From the NCBI GenBank assembly GCA_023055505.1, contig JALIRH010000035.1:4458382-4522381 (forward strand): DNA of 64,000 nt, written 5' to 3'. The notes under the pieces were generated by a model. That model was not told the origin of the DNA, made no database searches, and was given only the letters and a program-made list of their open reading frames with translations. This document shows positions 41,966 through 52,690 of the stretch, piece after piece. Every line of letters starts with the position of its first letter. The stretch's first letter is position 1. The translations under genes were made by a program, and so were the position numbers. The stretch comes from Callipepla californica brunnescens (Eukaryota; Chordata; Aves; Galliformes; Odontophoridae).

Positions 41966-42145
41966 ATCTGATGAGATGGGAGCTGCTGCATTTCCCCCAC
42001 CCATCCCTTTTATTTTTTGTCAATCTGTATTCTCCTCCAAATGTGTGGTCTCGCAGGCGGAGAAAAGAAGAGAAAATATTAAAGTTTCATATCAAAACCG
42101 GTTGGGGATTCTTCCGGAAATACTCAAAATGTTAGAAACAAACTG
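41965..42145. promoter_or_regulatory. Candidate conserved noncoding island
   Basis: CTTTTATTTTTTGTCAATC, GAAAATATTAAAGTTTC, CATATCAAAACCGG and CGGAAATACTC. It is AT-rich but with fewer TAAT cores than neighbouring islands. Confidence 0.35.
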
Positions 42146-42344
42146 CAACAGGAACACAGGGATTTCACCAGCGTTTCTAACAGAGGATGAGGAAAAAAAA
42201 GCCCATTTCAGCACTGCCTGCAGTGGCAAAGCCACGCCGAAGGCGATGTAAAGGGGAAGCAAGAGGCACAACACTCCTCATCCTTGGCAAACCCAAAGCA
42301 CGGCTGGCATCCCCATTTCTGCCCAACCCCTGCCACTGCCATGA

Positions 42345-42680
42345 GGACTTCATTAGTTCAAACCCTTAAAGATTTATAAAGCGCCCATGAAAGCTCCTGA
42401 GTAGGAAATATTCCAATGTCACTGGAAACGTCAACTATAGCGTATTAAATCTCTCGCTCTTAAAAAAATAATAATATGAGATTATGTCCCAGGAGGAAGT
42501 TTTCCCACTAGACATCTCTATTCTTATAAAAACGATCTAGCATCACTTAACGGCTCATAAATTCCATCTCGCATTAAGCGGATATTAAACATGTATTTAT
42601 AAAGGTTTAAACAGATCTGTTCACTTAATTTTCAGTTCTGCTTTAGGCAAAAAAATAAGGCATGGCAATCACGAGGGAAT
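42345..42680. promoter_or_regulatory. Candidate conserved noncoding island (strong)
   Basis: CTTCATTAGTTCAAACCC, AAGATTTATAAAGCGCCC, GCGTATTAAATCTC, AATAATAATATGAGATTATG, CTTATAAAAACGATC, CTCGCATTAAGCGGATATTA and CACTTAATTTTCAG. It has retained CpGs within very AT-rich sequence and no repeat. Confidence 0.5.
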
Positions 42681-43970
42681 CCTGCTGTGGCTGATGGAGG
42701 AGGATCTGCTTCAAAGGGACCGCGGGATGCACGGGGACACATGAGCTGGCACCACTTGTGGCCCTAGAGGACGGTGCTGATGGTCCATACCGCAGGGATT
42801 CATAGTCCTGTAGGTCATGGGGACTAACCAGTTAAGCATAGGAACTGACTGTCTCGTCTTTACAAGGGGTAGAACACAGATTAATTCCTTTTAGGTCTTT
42901 GATGGCAGCAGATTTGCTGGCGGTCGACTGAACGCAGCTACACCAACTGCAACCCGTGGACCTGGCTCCCCAAGCACTACAACAGCTCGTTCAGAGATCA
43001 GAAGCACACAGCTTCCTTCTGCCCGTACTGAGCCTTGCAGAAAGCTCTCCTCCTGATGGACCTCCAGTGTGTTATTCCTAATTACCCCAGCACAAAGCTC
43101 ATGAGCTCTGGTTCTTCAGTTGCTGCTTTGTTCAGAAGTGCTTGGCCAATCCACTCTTAACAACCCTCCCCAGCATCAAGAGGCAAAACTCAGCTAGACT
43201 GAATCACGGCCAAATTTTTCCCGTTTTTTCACAAGATCGGAGGTGTTGCTCTAAACCAAGTGAAGAACACCTGAGTTTGAAGCAGAGCTCCCTGTTAGGT
43301 TTGACACTGCTGTCTGGGCCCACCTCAGGGAGACACTTAGGAGATAAAGGCAGACACATGCAGGGCTCCTGGAGGAGCCTTCAGCATTTGTCCACACTAC
43401 AATGGCTGGGTTGGCTGAGAAATCAAAGCCTTATAGTTCAGTAAATAGCAGAGCAGCAGTGACCCAGGAAAAGCAGAACCATTGGAAGGGAAAGGATGAA
43501 AGTCCCACCTCCAGGAGGTCTTGTTGGGTAAGGTCGGACAAGAGAAACCCGAGAGCCACAGCCAGAGCTGATCCTGTGCACTGACAGAGGTCTGCTGGGG
43601 AGCAATCGGAGCGTGAGCACGTGGAGGAGGAAGGAAATGAACAACTTGGTTTCCATCTCGTCACTGTGGGCACAGGGGAGAAGGCAGCCCCAGCTTTCAT
43701 TGTGGGCAGGATGGGAGCAGGAAGGCACGGACGGAATGACAAGTGCTGGGACATTGGGAAGGTGAGCGTCTGCTCCACTGTGCAGCAGCATCAACAAAAC
43801 ACCAGCGTATCTTCCCTGAAACCAACAGGCAGACCAAATGCTGAGACCAGCAGGAGAGCGAGCAGTGCCCTTGCAAAGCCTTGCAATTTGGCTGAGGCAT
43901 CACCCTCGCACACGGTGATTTTCCACCCCTAATCCTCTGCCTGCTTCCGAGACATCCACAAAAGGCTTCT
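42680..43970. other. Unassigned block of intermediate composition
   Basis: About 1.3 kb that is neither CAGC-rich spacer nor homeodomain-rich island. Composition is even and both strands carry frames of about 100-120 codons (43431-43797 minus, 43142-43444 plus) with no recognisable family. It could be an old, eroded LTR or other transposon, but I see no paired LTR, primer-binding site or polypurine tract. Confidence 0.35.
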
Positions 43971-44430
43971 GACAAAAAACAACACTATTATTATAGAATC
44001 AGGCAATCTGTGCACATCGTAGTTCTCAAATGCTCTCTGTCTCCACTCAGAAATTCCTAGGATTGACAATCAAAAAAGATTGAATATTGCTATCTACATG
44101 AGCACGATACAACAGGAGGAAAAGCAGACGCCTTTATTCTCTGGGAATACAAAGTCAAAACATGGAAATTCTCTCCTATAGGAAATGCTGAGACTTTGAA
44201 ATCTGGGTTGAATTTCACCCAGGGCAACATTCTGAAGCAGTGAATTTTCTTCACATCACAGAGTATTCCCAGGAACAGTCCTTTAACCTGACGGAAAGCT
44301 TTCATTTTGACTCTGGTTTTTTTATTACTGTATAAAATAAGACAGAAGTCTAAGGCCAGAACCTGATTTTGCAGCTCCACGAATGATACCAACGGGCAAC
44401 TATCTCCAAAAGCTGCAGTGAAAGTGACCT
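43970..44430. promoter_or_regulatory. AT-rich block, possibly old repeat or conserved element
   Basis: CAACACTATTATTATAGAATC, GATTGACAATCAAAAAAGATT (direct and inverted TTGA/TCAA), TGAATATTGC and TTTTTTTATTACTG. The minus strand is open from 44467 to 44090 (125 codons), unusual for AT-rich sequence. I recognise no domain, so it is not called as a gene. Confidence 0.3.
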
Positions 44431-44754
44431 TACTGGATGCCAAGGTCTGGCAGCCCTTCCATGGCATTCAACCAGTGACACCAAGGGATGAGATGCTCCC
44501 TTCTACATGGAAGTACTTAAAGAGAAGCGAAGAGATGGAGGATGAATGGGAGCACGGAGAACCTGCAGGGCTCTGCTGCACAATAAAGCCAGCTCTCATG
44601 CGCCGGGGCACTCCCAGCACTGGGCTGGGAGTCTTCTTGCTCCTTCCCCTGATTCCTGCTTTGCAGAAAGGGCAGCGGATGAGCTGCTGCACCCCTGGCA
44701 CAACTGAAAGCTGAAGTGACAAAACCCCAGCGTCCCCGCGACAGGGTCACCGGG

Positions 44755-45150
44755 AGTGTGGCACTGCCTTGTCCCTTTTAATGAGTGTTAATGCTCTCCT
44801 TTCATTTCGACGGCCATGGGATGCCAACTCATTTATCTGTTTGATGAGTCTCAGTTCAATTTCAAGAGACGTTTCTTTGGACACCCGACATTGTAATTTG
44901 CACTAGCTCCCCATTGCGAGTGGCTCAAGTTTGAAAAATCGCTGAGTGAGTGATCAAACACATCACAAAAATAGGCAGGCAAATGCACCACCACCCGCTC
45001 CTCGCGAGCCATTTATAGAGGCCAATCCAAAAGCCATTGAAGTCAATGGAAAGGCTCCCGCAGAATTCAATGGCGTTTTGATCGAGTCCTTATTGTGCTA
45101 TCCATAAGAAATAGGTCAGATATTTATATATAGTCTTGAAATGTTTTGTG
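44755..45150. promoter_or_regulatory. Candidate conserved island containing an ancient repeat
   Basis: CTTTTAATGAGTGTTAATGC, CATTTATCTGTTTGATGAG, GTTCAATTTCAAGAG, CATTGTAATTTGCAC and AGTGATCAAACACATCAC lie on the left. The right part contains the amniote repeat at 45020-45094 and then ATTTATATATAGTC. Confidence 0.5.
45020..45094. repeat. Likely ancient amniote interspersed repeat
   Basis: CCAATCCAAAAGCCATTGAA, GTCAATGGAAAGGCTCCC, GAATTCAATGGCG and GATCGAGTCCTTATTG resemble an old sequence family common in reptile and bird genomes. That family has CCATTGA..TCAATGG inverted cores and GATC-CC ends. I recognise the pattern but cannot give a certain family name. Confidence 0.5.
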
Positions 45151-45535
45151 CCACCACGCTGGCAGCTCTCCTCTTTGAGCCACGGCGCAACTTTCTGCCC
45201 CAGCACCCAGCGTTCTGCAGGCACGCCTTGCCACGGACTCGCTGCCACGCCAGCTCCTCTTCCAGCCACACAAAACCATCGCCAGCACTGCTCTCCCCTG
45301 CCCTGCAGAGGTTTAACATCTCCTCTGCAGAACACAACTCCAACCCGCAGCAGAGAGAGAACCGTTCCCCGTCCACTTGAGCTGGAGCGCAGTGCTCAGC
45401 CCTGCACGCTCTGCAGCTTAAATACATCAGGTTAAACTCGTATTAAAGCGTGCAGGAAGACAGGGCTCGTTCTGGCAGCACGGTGCACACCTCAGGAGCA
45501 CGGCTGCACATTAACAGCCCTGCTCTGCATTCTGC
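45150..45535. other. GC-rich spacer, no gene seen
   Basis: CAGC/CACG-rich. Frames on both strands are short. An AT-richer patch lies at 45418-45450. Confidence 0.4.
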
Positions 45536-46255
45536 GGCGATGACTTCGAGTGGGGGACTCGGAGTAGGTTCACTGCACATTATTTCAATTGAGCTTCCAC
45601 CGCAGTAATTGTTACTCGCTAACGAGTTACTTCAGCTCCAGCGTTAGCGCAGATGAGACTTTGGAGTGAATATTTTCCGGGGCAGAGCACCTCACCTTTC
45701 TTCGTGCCTGATGACGCACCTTCCATTTTTCGAGCGCTGTGGAATAAATAAAGGCAAGCCTCGGCCCTTTAAACCATTATTCATAAGCTTGAATTTATAC
45801 AAGTGAATCATCATCCCCCTGAAAAGTGCTAATACTGCTCATACGCTCCGAGTCTGTTTACCAATTAGTAGGATTGCAGTAGGTTTATTCAGTGCAGTTC
45901 CGTTAATTATTTATAACGCTTTGCAGTACACCAGTAAATGTACAGTAGCGTCTCCTGTAAAAGTAATGAGACCTTAGTCCTACAGAAACTCCCTGCAGCA
46001 TCTGTTATTAGAACCTCCTTGAAGTGAGAGAAGAAATGGATGGTTTGCATGTGCGGCGCGAGGAATGCAGAGCAGCAAACCTCCACCGAGCCGAGCTTCG
46101 CCTTTGTACTTCTGGTCCTTCCAGTAAAAATCAATGGAGAGGAACAGCAACACATCCATTTTCAGCAGCGCCTTCATAAGAAAGTCGCTTTGGGAGCGCG
46201 TGTCACTTTAATGACTCCTCATTTTAGGGAAGCGAGGACCCGGGGAGATGGGCGA
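45535..46255. promoter_or_regulatory. Candidate conserved noncoding island (strong, ~700 bp)
   Basis: A long nearly continuous block. It contains CACATTATTTCAATTGAGC, GCAGTAATTGTTACTCGC, GAGTGAATATTTTCC, AAACCATTATTCATAAGC, TACCAATTAGTAGG, TAATTA (45904-45909) and GTAATGAGACC. CpGs are spread through it (TTTTTCGAGCGC, CTAACGAG). It is interrupted by no repeat. Confidence 0.5.
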
Positions 46256-46269
46256 GCAGTCCCAGGTAC

Positions 46270-46725
46270 ACTAATGGAGCTGAGGGTAGGTGTTCTTGTA
46301 GGATCAATCCGGCTGCAGATACGTCTTGCTTCTTGGCATGGATTTGATGAACGCCGGGCACGGCTCAAAGATGAGATAATCTGCTCAATTTATTCTTATT
46401 ATTTATTTGCCATCCGTGTGACAAAATGAATTACGATTCTGCAATGAGCCAGAAGCAGGGATAAAGTTACCATTGGGGAAGAATATGTCATTGTAATAGT
46501 GTCGTGTTTTTTGGTTTGGGTTTGTTTTTTTTTTTTCCTTTCCCTGAATGAAATCAGCGCACTGAAAAATGCTTCGCACATAACCTGGAGGAATCATTTC
46601 CAGACAGCACAGGGGTAAAGCGAGCCTTCTTGCTTCACTGTACAAACAAAATTGCTACAACAGCGGCTTAACGCAATTGTTTATACAGATGCCGAGCGTT
46701 CCCAGCAGCAAAAAAACAAAAACTC
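46270..46725. promoter_or_regulatory. Candidate conserved noncoding island
   Basis: GAGATAATCTGCTCAATTTA, TTCTTATTATTTATTTGCC, GAATTACGATTCTGC, CATTGTAATAGTGTCG and a T11 tract near 46528. CAACAGCGGCTTAACGC and CAATTGTTTATACAG close the block. Confidence 0.45.
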
Positions 46726-46851
46726 ATCTTTCGAGGAAGCGCTGCAGGGCTCCGGGAAGCTCCAGACGTGGGCTGAGCCCGGGGCTGGGAGAGATGTGTG
46801 GTGGGGCTGTGCATCCCCAGGGCACAGCCTCCATCACACGAGGCGACACGA

Positions 46852-46968
46852 TCCTGGGGACCACAGCATCAGCCAGGCTGGAGAAGACCTTCAAGCCCAA
46901 CCACCAGCCTGACCTACCGAGTCCCATCCCTGAACCACATCCCCACAGCTTTGCTCATCAAAGGGTGA
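46852..46968 (-). mobile_element. CR1-type LINE fragment (3' end)
   Basis: CGATCCTGGGGACCACAGCA, TCAGCCAGGCTGGAGAAGAC, CTTCAAGCCCAACCACCAGC and CTGAACCACATCCCCACAGC are a CR1 3' region in reverse-complement orientation, about 115 bp. Confidence 0.8.
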
Positions 46969-46979
46969 GCATTTCCCTG

Positions 46980-47875
46980 TGATACGGCTTGATAGTGTAT
47001 AAAACCAGCAGTAGTGACGGTCTGATGTTCTACATAGCACAGCCCATTAATTTACTATCAAAGGGGTGTTTCAAGGATAACTGCATTAATGATGGAGACG
47101 GAATATCTGAGGCTGGGTAGCAGAGAACACGTTGGGGGGGGTGGTAGGTTCTTGCATTTGCTACCTACACACAGCACCGTGCATTCGTACCTGACATTTA
47201 TTCTCCTTAATACACAGAAAGGGCACAGGGTTTCTGAAGCACCGCGAGAAGAACGCGCAAGGTTAAAGACACGCCAAGTCGCAATCAAGGAGCCGAGTGG
47301 ATTACAGGCAAAGCTGCAGAGAATTTCTCCTTTTCTCCTAGACAGGGCTTGAAACACAAAGAAATAGGTTTTTGGGGGGAATTCCGCATAATTCCACCAA
47401 ATCCTTTTTGTCATTTCCTCACCATCCTTTAAACATCTGACAAGGCAAATCGACCATGCACGGCGCTGAGGGAATCTCAGAGCCAGGGCTATAACTCTAA
47501 GTTCATTAAGTGTGAATTATTATTTGAGCCGGCCTCAATTTTCGCCAGCAGAATTATACATTCCTAAAATAATGTCCCTGACACACGCAGAAAATCAGCT
47601 TTACGGCTCTCACCTTGAACTCCAGCAGAACTCCTACCTCATCTGTTACCCTTCCGCGGGCAGGAGGCGCGGCGCAGCGCTGCAGTTTCACCTCTAATTA
47701 TGCCAGGTATTTAAGGCCTAATGTTCATAGAAGAGGAGTCTACGAGGCAATAAATGGCTTTTGCGGGTGATTAAATGCCCAAGCAGAGCAGAGGAACTTG
47801 ATAAGCGCAAAGGCCATTTGCTTGGTTATGTACCTGAGGCCATGAACTTTATTCCCACTTCCCAACAAGGAGGGA
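46980..47875. promoter_or_regulatory. Candidate conserved noncoding domain (strong, ~900 bp)
   Basis: The longest island in the window. It contains GCCCATTAATTTACTATC, CTGCATTAATGATGG, CCTTAATACACAG, GCATAATTCCACC, TCATTAAGTGTGAATTATTA, GAATTATACATTCC, TAATTA (47695-47700) and GTGATTAAATGCCC. A CpG cluster (CCGCGGGCAGGAGGCGCGGC, about 47653-47682) sits inside it. Several separate elements may be fused here. Confidence 0.5.
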
Positions 47876-48385
47876 GAATACTCAACAAGATGCAGGCACA
47901 GGAAGAGAAACATGAACGGATCAGGGTTTGGGGGGGAAGCTTGCTCATTTTGGTCGTTGGAAGGTGCTCAGAGCAGGGCGATGCTCACCGCAGGGATGCA
48001 CATCACTGCACCTCTTACCACAGAGCCAACCATGAGACGTGGTGAGGACTGAAAGCAGCAACACGTGCCCATGCTGGCACTGGGACTGGGCAAAGGTTGG
48101 GCAGGACAAGGTGGAAACGTCCCAGTGGGTCAGCTGGCTTCAAGAAATGCGTGTGGGGAGGAAAAGGTCACCTTTCAGTCCACGTTTCTGCGCTTGAGTT
48201 CAGTTTGAGGTTCTTTTCACAACGCTGTGCATTTGTTTTGATGATTTTTTGTTATTATTTCCTTGGAAATGGTGGGAAGTAGCAGCCCCATAGCTCTGCT
48301 CCTGCAGGAGACACGGACAAAGCAGTCTCCATCCCTAGCACAAATCCTCCTGCATGCAGAGCAGGTCTGCCCCGTTTTTCTCCTT
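47875..48385. other. Mixed spacer, no gene seen
   Basis: GGGT/CAGC-rich sequence with a T-rich patch at 48200-48265 (GATGATTTTTTGTTATTATT). Confidence 0.4.
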
Positions 48386-48670
48386 TCCTCTTATTTAATA
48401 ATGATATTTACCTCTCTGAAGGACACGGCCTCTGCCACGACGACTACGATCTGATTTATCCAGTTCCTTTTCATAACTCCCCAAACTCCGTTATTAGGGC
48501 AACTTGATATTTCTCCGGCAGTCAAAGGCCACAGCCCACTCACCCCTTGCTTCAGACCATTAAGAAATAACTTAAACAACATGAGACCCCCGAGGAAATT
48601 TGAGACCGTCTGCTGTTAAGCTTTCGCTGCAATGAAAATTGATCTATTCCTCCTATTCTCCATCTCCCAG
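48385..48670. promoter_or_regulatory. Candidate conserved noncoding island
   Basis: CTTATTTAATAATGATATTT, CTGATTTATCCAG, CCGTTATTAGGGC, CTTGATATTTCTCC, GACCATTAAGAAATAAC and GAAAATTGATCTATTCC. CpGs are retained (CCACGACGACTACGATC). Confidence 0.45.
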
Positions 48671-49595
48671 CCCAGAGCCAGGCTGCAGCTCCTGACAACG
48701 CCCGGCCACGCACACCTCACACCCAATGTGGGGTTCCCAGTGCTCCCAGCCCGGGATGCTGGAAACCCCGACACCGCAGGGCTGCAGGTGCTGTGCTGTT
48801 TGTGCTCAGCAGCTCAGCTGCTGATTTTTTTCCTTGCTTTAATGCAGCACTGTGGGAAAAGGTGTTATTCAGCTGCTGAGAATCGGGAAAACTGAGAAAT
48901 GGGGTACGGGGTGATTTCCTAGAAACTGTTCTGGAATTTATCCGAGCAGTGCACCTCCAGTGGCTTTAACGGAGAGCAGCTTTAGGACGGGGCTTTGAAG
49001 AGCCCCAGCGGAACTGAGTTTGATTTCTCAAACTCTCAGCTTCAGCTCTTGATTCCTTTCCATCTCAACACCTCGTCCACACGGGAACCACAGCCAGACC
49101 CCGAGGGGAGCAGCTGGGGCTGGGCCTTGATTACATTTCAGCACACGGCTGGTGGCCACGGTCCAGGAGGGGCCTTCCAGCCCCATTCCTTTGCAGCACC
49201 ACACATCAGGGCCAATCCCAGCGCTCCGGGCACCGCAGAGCTGCAGCCATGGAGCTGAGAGCAGAGGGCAAGCTGAGGATGTGCAGGGCTTGGCAGGACT
49301 CACCGCCTCGGCAGTGCTCGGGTTGCTGTCCCCTGCAGCCCGCCCGCCGCCTCGCACAGATGTGCACCAGGCAGGGCTGAACAGCTCGGGAAGCAAACCC
49401 AAAAGCGCAGCAGATGGTGCCAATTTGGCATTAACTCTCTGCTGGAAATGGTGGCAGCTCCGGAGCTGCTCCCGCGGCGTTGGCGTGTCCTTGGTGTCGT
49501 GTCCTCAGGACACCCATCCCCACCTGCTCCCACGGCCGTGACCCCGTGCAGAATCCAGCCCGGCACCAGCTGCTCTTCCCCCGAGCGCATCCATC
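48670..49595. other. GC-rich spacer, no gene seen
   Basis: CAGC/CCCG-rich with an AT-richer patch (48830-48950). Overlapping frames of about 130 codons lie on both strands (49028-49423 minus, 49152-49541 plus). No exon is supported. Confidence 0.45.
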
Positions 49596-49950
49596 AGCCC
49601 TAAGAGGAGACGTTCTCTCATCACAAATCTCCCCTCAATAAAATGTGACATTTTCCTGCCTTCGCCCATTTACGGTGCAACGCGATCTCACTCTCCAGTG
49701 CCGATTTACATGCCGACATTTTCTCCTCAATTTTTTCTTTAATTGGGGAAGAAGCTCCGCTACTTTTGTTGCATTCCTAAAATGGCAATTTACAAACCCT
49801 AGAGCGAGCTGTTTACGGAGAGGCAAATTTCTCTTCAGCGCTCTTGAGATCTGTTTCCAAACCTCAGCTTTCCTTTATCGCCTCGGATAAATCAAGAGGG
49901 ATTTTTTGCTGCGTGCTTTTATTAACTTGGACGGTGCGTTTCCCTTCGGC
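49595..49950. promoter_or_regulatory. Candidate conserved noncoding island (strong)
   Basis: CCTCAATAAAATGTGAC, GCCGATTTACATGCCGAC, TTCTCCTCAATTTTTTC, CTTTAATTGGGG, GGCAATTTACAAACC, GATAAATCAAGAGGG and TTTTATTAACTTGG. CpGs are scattered evenly and no repeat is present. Confidence 0.5.
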
Positions 49951-50975
49951 TCAGCTGTCTGGAGGATGGCAGTGGGGAGGGATGGAGAGTTGTCTGTGGG
50001 GCAGAGCTGTCGTGGCAATCTGCTCGTGCTGCACCTCGCACCAGGACACCAGCTGTCAGCCTGGGGCTGGAGGGCAGAGCTACAAATGTGATGAACAGGA
50101 GTTGCAAGCGTGGTAGATGGGAGCTTGTTAGCTACCAGGCATAGGTGATAATAGATGAGATAAAGCATACATGCCCATACTGCTGCAAGAGAAGTGGGAG
50201 CAGCCCGTGTTGCTGTGCCAATTTGCAGCTAAGTACAACAAAACCCCAGCAGACGTCCCAGGGAATTAGGTGCTGCTCGGAGAGCAGTGTGGGGAGCTGC
50301 TTATTTGCTGATGTTCGAGTGTGGAAGCAGCTGCAAGGACCCATCAACCTGTGATTGCCCTGGAAAATAATCCCATCGTCCTGGTTTACTGAGATCAGGG
50401 CTGGAAAAAAATCAATCGGGAGCTGAGATTGGATGGAATAACACAATACGTACGGCTCTGCTACTTGAGAAGGAGGGGATGAAGTGCTGTGCCACATGTG
50501 GCCCGTGGGTCCCCAAGATGGGCTCCGATTGAGTTGGATTTTGAGTCCAGACCTGTCGGTCCCACTGCTGCCAGCACAGATGCAGGGCCACAGCAACAGG
50601 AGATCCACGCAGGGAACAGCCATGGAGGGGAGGACAGAACGGGTCCTATCACCTGAAGAAGGCTCTTAGGGATTACTGATCCCTCCGTTGGGAACCAAGT
50701 TGCTAAGAGCCATCACAGGGATGCTCAGTGCTGCCACACGTGTGCAAGGACGGCATGGAGGGAGCGAGGAGGGATGTCCCACGGGCCATATAGTGATCCT
50801 ACAAGCGACAGCCAAGCCCAAGCACCCCGCCAGCTCCACCTCCCAACCAGATGGCATCCAACCGAGCCACAGCAACGCCCCGACAGCGGGGAAAGCATCG
50901 ATGGGGGCTGCAGCAGAGCCACCGTGCCCCTCCATCTCCAGGAGGATTTACGGGGCTGTCCCGGTGACACACCGT
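49950..50975. other. Mixed spacer, no gene seen
   Basis: GC-rich with a moderately AT-rich part (50120-50170, GGTGATAATAGATGAG). The minus strand has a 163-codon frame (50132-50623) overlapping plus-strand frames. No family is recognisable. Confidence 0.4.
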
Positions 50976-51200
50976 CTCAGTAACTGCAGAATGGCAGTTG
51001 TAAAAAATCCCATTTGCCGGCGTATTAGAATCCTATTAGCGCTCTCGGTGGAGAAATAACGCAGGCCCTCCTGGCGGGATTAAAGGGATGAGGACTCAGC
51101 CTCTGTAGTTTTATGGCCCTCTCCCCCATTTGCTGATCAAACTGACAGATATAAAGCTGCAGGCGAAAAGTGTCCTTGGCCCATAAGCCCTACAACCAAA
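50975..51200. promoter_or_regulatory. Candidate conserved noncoding island
   Basis: GCCGGCGTATTAGAATCC, CTATTAGCGCTCTCGG, GCGGGATTAAAGGG and GCTGATCAAACTGACAG. CpGs and AT cores are interleaved. Confidence 0.4.
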
Positions 51201-51575
51201 AAAAATCCTTTGAAGGCAACACTAGCCCTGGCAGGCAGGCACCAGCAGAAGAGAGCACTTCTCCCTCCAGCCTGGTGGTTCAGCCCAAATTCTGGGGGAG
51301 AAGACCCACAGACAGTGCAGGACCACAGTGACACAACAGGACCAGCCCTGGTGCTGCCTCCCACCACTTCTCCCATACAATTTTCCTCCTTTTTGTGGTC
51401 TCGGGCACTCAGACACCCACCCAAAGCAGAGCACAAGGGTTTCATCACCCCGTGACATGAACAGGAGCCAACACAGCACACAGGGCATGCATTTTAGACC
51501 TGGGGGGACGTGCCTGGCCCTGTGCCCCCACAGCACAGGGAGGGCATGAGCAGCTCTGCCTCTCCAGGGCTCCGA
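51200..51575. other. GC-rich spacer, no gene seen
   Basis: The minus strand is open for 226 codons (51902-51222) across this spacer and the next island. It crosses two different compositional domains and shows no domain, so it is not called. Confidence 0.45.
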
Positions 51576-51700
51576 GCACGGTCTGGCTGGGGAGAATAAA
51601 TAAATAATTGTGGACTGCTTGCTCAGCACGGCTGTAAATAGTTCATGAGTTCCAGGAGATTTATTCCTCTCTTCTCGCCTTAACGAGCCCACAGCAGCCA
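51575..51700. promoter_or_regulatory. Candidate conserved noncoding island
   Basis: GAATAAATAAATAATTGTGG, GCTGTAAATAGTTCATGAG, GAGATTTATTCCTC and CGCCTTAACGAGCC in 120 bp. Confidence 0.4.
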
Positions 51701-52134
51701 TGAGGAGATGGGCAGGTTCCCAGCTCGCAGCCGACAGAAGGCATTTTTGGGGAGGATCAGGAGTCCCACGTGGTGAGCAGCACAAGCCCACAGCATCAGC
51801 TCTCCTGGTTCCTCCAGCAGCTCCTGCCCACTGCCAGCTGGGATCAGCCCCCTCTGCAAAGCAGAAAATCCTGAAGATGGGAATTACGGATCCATCAGCC
51901 AACGAGCAAATGCTTCTCCTGACCTGTAAGGATTTGCTATGAGGTCCTTAATGCTGCTCCCATCTGCTCCCTGCCTTCATCTTGCACTGGTTGTGTCTAC
52001 CAGCCATTAGGACGACCCTTCTCGGGAGGTCTTACACAGCCCCCCTCCAGCACACACTCAGCTCTATGGCATGAAAGCGGCCCATCCATGTGAGATTTGC
52101 AGCACACTGAGGGAGGGGGAGGCATTAAGGCTCC

Positions 52135-52690
52135 TTGTCCTGCGAGTGCCACCCTAGAGACAAACATTTGAGGCTGACGAGTGCGTAACAAGTCAAGCTC
52201 CCATCCGAGCTTTCACTCTGAGATCCGTTCTTTATTTCCTAAGCAAACTCGGTCAGACAGGGTTGTTGCAGGAGAATTTCTCCCATGCCGCCTCTCCCTG
52301 AAAGCCATCTAACAAAAGGGCCAGCAAAGCGTGCGAGCTCCACCAGGCATCCACCCCTGCTCGCAGCACAGCCAGCGCTGTAAAGGCTTTATCAATCCCC
52401 GGAGCCATCCAGCCTCCCCTGCCAGGTCTCTTTATTATGTGCCTTGACATTTCAAAGGGTTATATTTCCGCCTGTGAGAACCATCAGTCCAGCAGCACAC
52501 AGTAATATATGGAGTAATAGAGTCTCAGCACAGCAGGTTTAATCTCATATAGCTGAAGCCCCTGGTGTCCTAGCTGAAGTAAGTTTGTCATTAGGAATTC
52601 CTTTCTCCCGACTGCAAGCTTGTTTTGTTTGGGGTTATTATTTTTCCCCTAAAGAGAAGAGAAACACTCAAGATTGATTTATGGCTTTCC
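52135..52690. promoter_or_regulatory. Candidate conserved noncoding island(s)
   Basis: Two AT-rich parts. At 52150-52260: ACAAACATTTGAGG, GTGCGTAACAAGTC, GTTCTTTATTTCC. At 52425-52690: CTTTATTATGTGCC, GGTTATATTTCCGCC, CAGTAATATATGGAGTAATA and GGGTTATTATTTTTCCCC. A GC-richer stretch separates them. Confidence 0.4.

Noticed and set aside
42680..43970. Endogenous retrovirus or LTR element
   Set aside because: No paired terminal repeats, primer-binding site, polypurine tract or gag/pol-like motifs could be seen.
49150..49200. Possible CR1 3' end (GGGGCCTTCCAGCCCC)
   Set aside because: Only a short match to the GGTCCCTTCCAACC signature and no octamer terminus.
51222..51902. 226-codon minus-strand frame
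   Set aside because: It spans both a spacer and an AT-rich island, is Cys/Trp/Pro/Gly-rich and has no recognisable family or splice context.
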